From contig CAYTRU010000027.1 of NCBI GenBank assembly GCA_964440265.1, forward strand, positions 1 through 12,311: a stretch of 12,311 nt of DNA. Reading direction: 5' to 3'. The stretch comes from CAYMUN01 sp964440265 (GTDB taxonomy: Bacteria > Patescibacteriota > Saccharimonadia > Saccharimonadales > UBA4665). A program made the position numbers and the translations under genes. The notes below the pieces were generated by a model. It had not been told where the DNA came from and ran no database searches. It saw only the letters and a list, made by a program, of their open reading frames with translations. Below are positions 6,248 through 12,311 of the stretch, in pieces (within the stretch, counting starts at the first letter, position 1; every line of letters begins with the position of its first letter).

Positions 6248-8257
6248 CTAAATATCCAGATCTTTCGCGAACTTGGCGTTCGTTTGAATGAAGCTTTTAC
6301 GCGGCTCTACCTCAGCGCCCATCAGCTTATTGAAAATGGCATCGGCTTTTTCGGCGTCGGCGACCTTGACCTGCACGAGTACGCGTTTCTCGGGATTCAT
6401 AGTGGTTTCAAAGAGTTGTTCGGCATCCATCTCGCCCAGGCCCTTATAGCGTTTTTGCTCGATAAAACCAGCTTGCCGCAAGCGGTCGTCGTCTAGGTTC
6501 AGCTTGGCACCTTCCTTTTTGCGCCGAGCGATGGTCTCGTCCAGCACTACATCAAGCTCACTCTCATCATAGATGAATACCGAATTTTTGCGACCAGCCT
6601 TCACTAGTTCAAACAGCGGTGGTTTAGCCAAATAGAGATGTCCACCGTCAACCACCGGCTTCATATAGCGGAAGAAAAAGGTCATGAGCAGCGTACTTAT
6701 GTGACTGCCGTCGACATCGGCGTCAGTCATGATGATGATGCGGTCATACCGTAAGCCAGCTACATCGAACGATTCTTCTATACCCACACCGAGCGCTTTG
6801 ATCATACTCAAGATTTCGTTATTGCCGAGCATACGATCCAAACGGGCACGTTCCACGTTCAGTACCTTACCGCGTAGCGGCAAGATGGCTTGGCTCTTGC
6901 TATCGCGACCAGACTTGGCTGAACCACCGGCGCTGTCACCTTCTACCAGATACAATTCCGAGGTCTTGGGGTCTTTATTGGAGCAATCAGCCAGCTTGCC
7001 GGGCATGCTAGCACCATCCAGCACACCTTTGCGCAAGATATTATCGCGAGCAGCGCGAGCGGCTTTGCGGGCGCGAGCGGCCAGCAAGGCTTTACCGACA
7101 ATCTTGCGGCCGACACCCGGATGTTCTTCCAAGTAATAATTAAAGTATTCGCCCATCACCTGCTCCACATGACCGCGAACTTCGGGATTACCTAGCTTAT
7201 TCTTCGTCTGACCCTCGAACTGGGGGTCAGGTAATTTCACCAGAATGATGCACGTTAGACCCTCTCTGGTATCCTCGCCACTCAGATTCTCCTCTTTTTC
7301 TTTGAGCAAGCCGTTTTTACGGGCGTAGTCATTAATCACCCGGGTCAAGGCCGCTCGAAAGCCAGTCAGATGCGTACCACCGTCAGGGTTGAGGACGTTA
7401 TTAGCGAAAGCTTTGATCGTCTCGGTGTAGGCATCGGTATACTGCATAGATATTTCGACCTGAGTATCTTTGATGGTCTTGTCGACATAGAAGATGTCGT
7501 CATCCACGACTTCCTTGCCGACATTGAGGTGTTTCACGTAACTCTGAATGCCGCCTTCGAAGTAAAAGCCATAACGCTGACCACTGGCTTCGTCTTCTAG
7601 GGAGGTATGGATACCCTTGGTCAGATAAGCAGCGTGGCGGAGCCGGTCGAGAATGGTGTCATAACTAAACTCCACAGTGGGGAAAATGCTATCATCAGCA
7701 TAAAAAGTGATCTCGGTGCCAGTCTTATCAGTCTTACCGATAACTTTTAGGTCAGCCTGGGGCACGCCGGCAGCGTATTCCTGCTGATGGGTTTTACCAT
7801 CACGATGGACAGTGACAATCAACTTGCTGGACAGGCCATTGACGACACTAGAGCCCACACCATGTAAGCCCCCCGACACCTTGTAGCCACCGTCACCAAA
7901 CTTGCCACCAGCATGCAGGACTGTCAGCACAGTCTCCACAGTACTCTTTCCAGTTTTAGGATGAATATCGGTCGGGATGCCGCGACCGTTATCAATAACC
8001 GTAATACCACCATCCGCCATCATTTTGACCGATACTTCGGTCGCATGACCGGCCAGGGCTTCATCGATACCGTTATCAACCAGCTCCCACACCAGGTGGT
8101 GCAAGCCCTCGATACCAGTGCCACCAATATACATACCAGGCCGTTTCCGAACTGGCTCCAAACCTTCTAGAACAGTAATTTGCTCTGAAGAATACCCGTT
8201 TTTCTTCACCGTACCCTTAGTTACACCCGTACTATCTTTGGCCACAACCTGGTACAC
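6248..8257 (-). CDS. gyrB: DNA gyrase subunit B
   Basis: ATPase subunit of gyrase. The GHKL ATPase domain shows WELVDNGIDEALAG (general base Glu58, Mg-binding Asn62), DNGRGIP and GGLHGVGSSVVNGLS. The TOPRIM domain has LVEGDSAGGSAKSGR (Glu439) and MTDADVDGSHI (Asp512, 514, 516), the metal-binding set. The C-terminal RYKGLGEMDAEQL and NAKFAKDLDI ending are standard. At 669 aa it lacks the roughly 165-residue insert of E. coli GyrB, as most bacterial GyrBs do. The start is uncertain. GTG at 8257 has an AAGGGG stretch so close upstream that it is poorly spaced, and GTG at 8245 is an alternative; no in-frame ATG was found just upstream. It heads the gyrB-gyrA operon, with a TATAAT box about 40 bp upstream. 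Confidence 0.98.
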   Translation of the reverse strand: MYQVVAKDSTGVTKGTVKKNGYSSEQITVLEGLEPVRKRPGMYIGGTGIEGLHHLVWELVDNGIDEALAGHATEVSVKMMADGGITVIDNGRGIPTDIHPKTGKSTVETVLTVLHAGGKFGDGGYKVSGGLHGVGSSVVNGLSSKLIVTVHRDGKTHQQEYAAGVPQADLKVIGKTDKTGTEITFYADDSIFPTVEFSYDTILDRLRHAAYLTKGIHTSLEDEASGQRYGFYFEGGIQSYVKHLNVGKEVVDDDIFYVDKTIKDTQVEISMQYTDAYTETIKAFANNVLNPDGGTHLTGFRAALTRVINDYARKNGLLKEKEENLSGEDTREGLTCIILVKLPDPQFEGQTKNKLGNPEVRGHVEQVMGEYFNYYLEEHPGVGRKIVGKALLAARARKAARAARDNILRKGVLDGASMPGKLADCSNKDPKTSELYLVEGDSAGGSAKSGRDSKSQAILPLRGKVLNVERARLDRMLGNNEILSMIKALGVGIEESFDVAGLRYDRIIIMTDADVDGSHISTLLMTFFFRYMKPVVDGGHLYLAKPPLFELVKAGRKNSVFIYDESELDVVLDETIARRKKEGAKLNLDDDRLRQAGFIEQKRYKGLGEMDAEQLFETTMNPEKRVLVQVKVADAEKADAIFNKLMGAEVEPRKSFIQTNAKFAKDLDI

Positions 8258-8297
8258 CCCTTGTTCATAAAGTCTTATTTTTGTCCCACTAGTCCCT

Positions 8298-8303
8298 ATT
8301 ATA
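8298..8303 (-). promoter_or_regulatory. -10 box of the gyrB-gyrA promoter
   Basis: A perfect TATAAT lies about 40 bp upstream of the gyrB GTG in the divergent intergenic region. The hexamer 17 bp further upstream (AGCGAA) is a poor -35 box. Transcription would start near 8291, giving a leader of about 34 nt. Confidence 0.5.
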
Positions 8304-8402
8304 CACGAATTACACGGGTTTTCGCTAGTCCAAGGCTACAGACAAAGCATAGTGATGTGTTGTCATTTATCTGTTGGTGTGCGCGAGGATTGCAAAAAAC
8401 TG

Positions 8403-8432
8403 TTGCCAAAACTGCTGCGTTTATGCTTAAAT
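8403..8432 (+). promoter_or_regulatory. Weak candidate promoter for the surface protein gene
   Basis: TTGCCA (8403-8408) and TTAAAT (8427-8432) are separated by 18 bp, each matching four of six consensus bases. Transcription would begin near 8439, about 20 bp before the preferred ATG. The 8258-8458 gap also holds the divergent gyrB promoter. Nothing else clear was seen there. Confidence 0.3.
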
Positions 8433-8458
8433 ACAGAGGACATATAGCACACACAAAA

Positions 8459-10288
8459 ATGTTTGAAAAAATCCTCTCCATCATGCCCTATAATCCGAGT
8501 CTGGTTCACCAGATGCGTTTCTATGGTCGCCGCATGCAAGAAGAAGCAAGTATCCGGCGTATTGGTATTGTATTCATCATCTTGGCCTTTGCCGTGCAGT
8601 TCTTTGCCGTGCTGAACCCTCCCCAGACAACTTCTGCCGCAGCGTGCTCTGATAATGATGTGATACGTTGTGGTGCCTATACCACCGCAGACGTGAAATC
8701 CAACTATGACAATAATCCTAGTGTGCAGACCATTTATCATTATTTTGGTATTGACCACAACGAAATTGATAATCTACACCTTACGGCAGTCACTGGTAAG
8801 GTTACGCAGGGCGGCCGAGTGCTCGATCAAAATGACCACGAAATCGCTACCGATGTCATAACTGCTGGCCGGCAGGATATACCAGGCAGCACTAGAGTCG
8901 ATAGAGAAGGTACTGGTGGCCATGTTACCTTTTATACCCGTCCCCCAAGCGTTTCTTTTCAGAGTTCAAGCCTAGAAGCCTTTGTGGTTAAGAAAGACGG
9001 TGTTTTCCAGTTCGCTATCCTCAAATCTTGTGGTAACCCCGTTATGCCAACAGGTCAAGTAGGTGTATTAATACCTGGAGGCGGCACCACACCAGTTACT
9101 CCGCCGCCAGTAGGTACGCCGACTATAAGTCTAAGCTGTGACCGTCTGGCCGGTAATGTCCCGGACGGTAAGGGCAAATATTTCCGCATCTTCTTTGATC
9201 CAGAGGGTGACAATATTATCAATGATGGCAACATCGTCTCGCAAGGTGGCCCCATGGCCGATAACCAAGGCAACAATTCTGGCGACTATGCGACCGGGCC
9301 GCCCTACGGCACACCACCAGGCGGTACGCCCATGAATGGTGCAGCAATTTTTGGCAACGGATCAAGTGCAAAACACTTCATACTGCGAATCTATACCAAT
9401 GCGAACTACAATGTTCTAGTAGGTAGCGATACGCCTGCCCAGGGAACCTTCAATTGTGTGGGGCCAACCACTCCGCCACCGCCCGCTTGTCCCTCCAATG
9501 CTGCCCTCCCAGCCACTAGCCCTGACTGTTATTGCCCAGTACCAGGTAAAACAGACTTACCAAAGAATTCACCGCAATGTTTCGCGCCCTGTCAGTATAA
9601 TCCAGCGATACCGGCGTCTGTCCCAGAGTGTTTTTCGCCCTGCCCGTACAATGGGTCTATCCCGGTAGAGAGTAATGCCTGCAAGCCATGCGATAAAAGC
9701 AACAATAGTCAGGATAGCATCGCTTGCGTAGTCCTTCATAAAACAGCCAGTAACATCACCGCGGGCTTAAGTGATGCCAACAATACTACAGCCCAGGCCG
9801 GTGATGTCATTACCTACACGCTGTATGCCCAGAACACCGGGAAAGCTACCATTAAACAATTCATTTTCCAGGAAGGCCTCAGTGATGTACTGGATTACGC
9901 CACCGTAGCCGATCTACATGGCGGCAGCATGGACGCTACCAAACTAGTCAGTTGGCCTGCGCAGGAGATCGCCGCTGGCCAAACGGCCACCGTGCAGGTC
10001 ACTGTTAAGGTTCTCAGCCCTATCCCCGAAACTCCTACCGGCACTAGCGACCCAGGCCATTTCGATCTCATAATGACGAATGTCTACGGTAATGCTGTCA
10101 GTATCAAACTGCCCCCCAGCCCGGCCAAAACCATCGAGTTGGCCGCCGCCTCCTTGCCTAACACCGGTCCTGGTACCAGTCTGTTTATCGGTGCTCTCAT
10201 TGTCATCATCAGTAGTTATTTCTACAGCCGAGCTCGCTTGCTAACTCGCGAAAGTAATCTGGCCATCCACGAAATGGCCAACGCCTGA
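8459..10288 (+). CDS. LPXTG-anchored, DUF11-like surface protein with Cys-rich repeats
   Basis: Numbering is from the ATG at 8459 (609 aa). A basic cytoplasmic segment (RFYGRRMQEEASIRR, 20-34) precedes a hydrophobic span at 35-52 and a likely signal-peptidase site near SAAA (59-62). Then come an N-terminal extracellular domain (SDNDVIRCG to about residue 200), a Thr/Pro linker (TTPVTPPPVGTP), a second globular domain, a run of Cys-containing repeats (344-423) and a DUF11-like beta-sandwich (AGDVITYTLYAQNTGKATI, AAGQTATVQVTVKV). LPNTG at 566-570, a hydrophobic segment and a basic SRARLLTRE tail form a sortase sorting signal. It is probably displayed on the cell surface, perhaps in adhesion or host contact; that role is inferred. 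The frame stays open back to 8261, but that extension lacks signal-peptide character. ATG at 8483 is an alternative start. AGAGGA at 8435-8440 is too distant to decide. It is coupled to the next gene. Confidence 0.8.
   Translation: MFEKILSIMPYNPSLVHQMRFYGRRMQEEASIRRIGIVFIILAFAVQFFAVLNPPQTTSAAACSDNDVIRCGAYTTADVKSNYDNNPSVQTIYHYFGIDHNEIDNLHLTAVTGKVTQGGRVLDQNDHEIATDVITAGRQDIPGSTRVDREGTGGHVTFYTRPPSVSFQSSSLEAFVVKKDGVFQFAILKSCGNPVMPTGQVGVLIPGGGTTPVTPPPVGTPTISLSCDRLAGNVPDGKGKYFRIFFDPEGDNIINDGNIVSQGGPMADNQGNNSGDYATGPPYGTPPGGTPMNGAAIFGNGSSAKHFILRIYTNANYNVLVGSDTPAQGTFNCVGPTTPPPPACPSNAALPATSPDCYCPVPGKTDLPKNSPQCFAPCQYNPAIPASVPECFSPCPYNGSIPVESNACKPCDKSNNSQDSIACVVLHKTASNITAGLSDANNTTAQAGDVITYTLYAQNTGKATIKQFIFQEGLSDVLDYATVADLHGGSMDATKLVSWPAQEIAAGQTATVQVTVKVLSPIPETPTGTSDPGHFDLIMTNVYGNAVSIKLPPSPAKTIELAAASLPNTGPGTSLFIGALIVIISSYFYSRARLLTRESNLAIHEMANA
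9488..9727 (+). repeat. Protein-level tandem Cys/Pro repeats in the surface protein
   Basis: Four to five units of about 16-18 residues follow the loose pattern C-x-(Y/S)-N-x-x-(I/L)-P-x(3)-P-x-C-x-x-P. Examples are CPSNAALPATSPDC, CQYNPAIPASVPEC and CPYNGSIPVESNAC. They link the second extracellular domain to the DUF11-like domain. The paired Cys residues suggest disulfide-braced stalk units. The last unit (CDKSNNSQDSIAC) is degenerate. Confidence 0.7.
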
Positions 10289-10300
10289 AAGGATTAAACT

Positions 10301-10888
10301 ATGGCTGAAACCCTCCCCGTAGCTCGCCATGAAACCCGCAAAGATCCGGGTAGTTCACCTGAGATCTTACAAGTCCGATCTCCAGAAAGCCGTGAGCAAC
10401 TGTCCCCGGAGAAAGAGAGTAGCTCTCAGGAGCTAGCCGCTGAGGCCCGAGAGGCCATTGCAAGTACTGCCGTCAAAGCTGAGCAGTCCCGAGAGCGCCT
10501 GGAAGCCAGTGGTGCACCCGCTCAGACATTGCAGCGGCACGATGTCAATCAAGAGCTCAAAGCCATTACGTTGCGGCGAGAGCTCAAACAGATACGACGT
10601 AAATTATCACCACCCGAACGCGTCCTCAGCAAGCTGGTTCACCAACCAGTCGTACGCGTCGTAAGTGAAGCAGCTAGTAAAACCATTAGCCGCCCCTCTG
10701 GCCTGCTAGGCGGGGGCTTAGTGGCCTTCTTAGGTACCTCCAGCTATCTGTATCTGGCGAAACACTTCGGCTTTACTTACAACTACCTGATCTTCCTAGG
10801 TTTATTCTTCGGTGGCTTCATCATCGGGCTAGTACTAGAATTAGTGGTCCATGCAGCCACCGCCTCCCGGCGCCATTCCGATAGTTAA
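10301..10888 (+). CDS. Two-helix membrane protein with long charged N-terminus
   Basis: 195 aa. Residues 1-105 are hydrophilic and rich in Glu, Ser, Arg and Ala, probably disordered or helical (ELAAEAREAIAS, VNQELKAITLRRELKQIRRKL). A basic linker (LSKLVHQPVVRVVSEAASK) leads to two membrane spans, about 132-150 (LLGGGLVAFLGTSSYLYLA) and 160-185 (NYLIFLGLFFGGFIIGLVLE), and a short polar tail. The ATG is preceded by AAAGGA (10288-10293) seven bases upstream, overlapping the end of the surface protein gene, and the two genes are 12 bp apart, so they form a transcription unit. The C-terminal half resembles a protein I associate with Saccharibacteria, but I know no function for it. Pairing with a sortase substrate hints at an envelope role; this is inference only. 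Confidence 0.75.
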   Translation: MAETLPVARHETRKDPGSSPEILQVRSPESREQLSPEKESSSQELAAEAREAIASTAVKAEQSRERLEASGAPAQTLQRHDVNQELKAITLRRELKQIRRKLSPPERVLSKLVHQPVVRVVSEAASKTISRPSGLLGGGLVAFLGTSSYLYLAKHFGFTYNYLIFLGLFFGGFIIGLVLELVVHAATASRRHSDS

Positions 10889-10931
10889 ATAGTCTCTGTC
10901 TAGCCGCTAAGCAGTGTGGTGCCACTATAAA

Positions 10932-12311
10932 TTATTCAGCCTGTGCGGCTTTTTCAGCTTTTTCGGTCATCTCCATCTGCTGAAAAGTCCCCTCGCGATC
11001 GATGAAAATCGTGTCACCTTCACCAGGCTTTAAGTCTATGGTGTCTTCGGTCTTCACAGGTCGTTTACTCCCTGGCTTCGGCTTATCCAGTTGCTGCTTG
11101 AGTTCAGCCGCTATTTTGTCTACTTCACTCTGTTCGAGCTCATCACTAGAGATGTTTTGAGTCGTGGCCACAGGGCTGGAAGGAACAGGTGGCGTCACCG
11201 GGATAGGCAGATTGGTATCAGGACGAGGTGCCACAGTGACCGGCACCTCAGATAGAGGTAGGGGTGAAGCACCGACAGCTGGACCTACACTGCTGTTATC
11301 TGTTGTTACAGGTGGCGTAGTAACTACAGGAACAGGGCTTTTGGCAGGCGGAGGGGTAGTAAGTGCAGGTGCAGCAGAAGGAGTAGGTGCAGGGGTAGGT
11401 GACGATACCGGGCCGCCAGCTTGGCGCTTACTCAACCAATCATCCAGAAATGAAGCAGAACCCCCTGCAGCTGGTGGTGGAGCGGGACGAGTGGGCGCTG
11501 TTGAAGCCTTTGGTGCAGAGCTTGCAAACGGCGAAGCTGCCGTCCCAGCACCAAAGGGTGCCGTCCCGCGAGCTCCGGCACCAATCGTCGGCAAGGTTTC
11601 TCCTTTTGTTACCATGCGGGCATTAATCTCTTTCTCTACCTCACTCTTTGCCCGACCATATTTCGCTGCCGACAATTGTTTCAGTGCTTCAAATAAGCGT
11701 TGGTTTGGTGTTCCCAACGGTGGTAAGGTAGCCATACTAAAAGGCTGAGTCGGCACACCACCGATCAGGGTTCGAACAATAGAGTTATAGTTCGGCACCC
11801 TTAGTAAATCGTCGCTATCGAAAGTCGGGTTAAAGTATTTACCGATTGATTCGACATCGTTTTGACCGATGCGGAAAGAGACGATCGTACCCATGTTACC
11901 AAAGACCGCATCACGGATTTCCTGCGTCAATTGAGTGGTGAATTGGTTGGCTACAATCAAGTTAAGGTGATATTTCCGCGCCTCGGACATAATAGTCGCA
12001 AAACTGTCAGTCGAGAAGTTTTGGAACTCATCCACGTAGAGGCTAAAGTCTACACGCTCATTTTCAGGTATGGTTGCCCGACTCATAGCCGCCGCTTGAA
12101 ACTTCATGACAAAGACAATACCGAGCAGCTTGGCGTTCAGTTCCCCTAACCGACCTTTACTCAGATTCACCAGCAAAATTTTCTTATTGTCCATAATGTC
12201 GCGCATGTCAAAAGCGCTCTTGGTTTGGCCGATGATGTTGCGCATCATTTCATTACTCAGGAATGCACCAAATTTACTCACAAACCAACTGGTCACTTCT
12301 CCGAACTCATT
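10932..12311 (-). CDS. VirD4/TraG-like type IV secretion ATPase, C-terminal part (5' truncated)
   Basis: The frame is open to the right edge (459 residues visible), so the GTG at 12296 need not be the start. Walker B is FSLYVDEFQNF (Asp94-Glu95 of the fragment), followed by the sensor-like LIVANQFTTQL and a hydrophobic strand KILLVNLSKG. This pattern fits the TraG/VirD4 coupling-ATPase family (TraM-recognition region). Walker A would lie in the missing upstream part. After about residue 225 the protein becomes a long low-complexity Pro/Thr/Ala/Ser tail with one ordered motif (SFLDDWLSKR) and a charged, acidic end. In conjugation systems such ATPases deliver DNA or protein to a secretion channel at the inner membrane. 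Related proteins in CPR bacteria may serve DNA uptake or type IV pilus-like systems. The gene converges with the upstream plus-strand pair; the 43-bp gap between them has no clear terminator. Confidence 0.8.
   Translation of the reverse strand, partial: NEFGEVTSWFVSKFGAFLSNEMMRNIIGQTKSAFDMRDIMDNKKILLVNLSKGRLGELNAKLLGIVFVMKFQAAAMSRATIPENERVDFSLYVDEFQNFSTDSFATIMSEARKYHLNLIVANQFTTQLTQEIRDAVFGNMGTIVSFRIGQNDVESIGKYFNPTFDSDDLLRVPNYNSIVRTLIGGVPTQPFSMATLPPLGTPNQRLFEALKQLSAAKYGRAKSEVEKEINARMVTKGETLPTIGAGARGTAPFGAGTAASPFASSAPKASTAPTRPAPPPAAGGSASFLDDWLSKRQAGGPVSSPTPAPTPSAAPALTTPPPAKSPVPVVTTPPVTTDNSSVGPAVGASPLPLSEVPVTVAPRPDTNLPIPVTPPVPSSPVATTQNISSDELEQSEVDKIAAELKQQLDKPKPGSKRPVKTEDTIDLKPGEGDTIFIDREGTFQQMEMTEKAEKAAQAE

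Noticed and set aside
8261..8458. Upstream extension of the surface protein reading frame to 8261
   Set aside because: The extension has no signal-peptide character, starts within a few bases of the gyrB start, and would be transcribed through both divergent promoters. ATG at 8459 fits better.
8363..8758. Minus-strand open frame opposite the start of the surface protein
   Set aside because: It overlaps the signal-anchor coding region and the divergent promoter area, and has no recognisable domain or ribosome-binding site.
10889..10931. Possible bidirectional terminator between the convergent genes
   Set aside because: Only a 4-bp AGTG/CACT stem with no T-run on either strand was seen.
11164..11748. 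Long plus-strand open frame rich in Gly, Ala, Val and Thr
   Set aside because: It is the antisense of the Pro/Thr/Ala-rich tail of the secretion ATPase. Low-complexity GC-rich codons produce open antisense frames.

Overview
The window looks like chromosomal DNA from a small-genome bacterium of the Candidatus Saccharibacteria (TM7) / CPR type. The lineage call rests on remembered family resemblance and was not checked by a search. The clues are the surface protein with an RFYGRRMQEEASIRR-type segment before its membrane anchor, the two-helix membrane protein ending in SRPSGLLGGG-type sequence, and the VirD4/TraG-like ATPase with a long Pro/Thr tail. TGA serves as an ordinary stop codon, so the UGA=Gly code of SR1/Gracilibacteria does not apply.

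Layout, left to right. Positions 1-34 are the 5' end of a 16S rRNA gene on the minus strand, leaving the window on the left. Its leader and promoter (about 35-280) carry a boxA-like antitermination element, a small boxB-like hairpin, a 33-nt stem-loop near the 16S start and a sigma70-type promoter. Next, all on the minus strand, come a PEP-synthase-like enzyme (314-2629) with no PEP-binding barrel, a YefM/Phd antitoxin-like domain fused to a GNAT acetyltransferase (2703-3425), gyrA (3624-6245) and gyrB (6248-8257). gyrB and gyrA are two bases apart and form an operon with a TATAAT promoter near 8300. A divergent plus-strand pair follows: an LPNTG-anchored, Cys-repeat surface protein (8459-10288) and a coupled two-helix membrane protein (10301-10888). 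A 5'-truncated VirD4/TraG-like secretion ATPase (10932-12311, minus) converges on them from the right edge.

The most notable element is the antitoxin-acetyltransferase fusion and its promoter. Three TGTACA boxes spaced exactly 12 bp apart sit directly upstream of a perfect TATAAT. This matches the operator geometry I know for YefM-YoeB. It suggests a self-repressing gene in which the usual separate toxin is absent and a GNAT domain is fused to the antitoxin-like DNA-binding domain.

The right part (surface protein, small membrane protein, secretion ATPase) is plausibly a cell-envelope or host-contact neighbourhood. The left part is housekeeping: rRNA, DNA gyrase and a phosphotransfer enzyme. 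No tRNA, insertion sequence or CRISPR array was seen.
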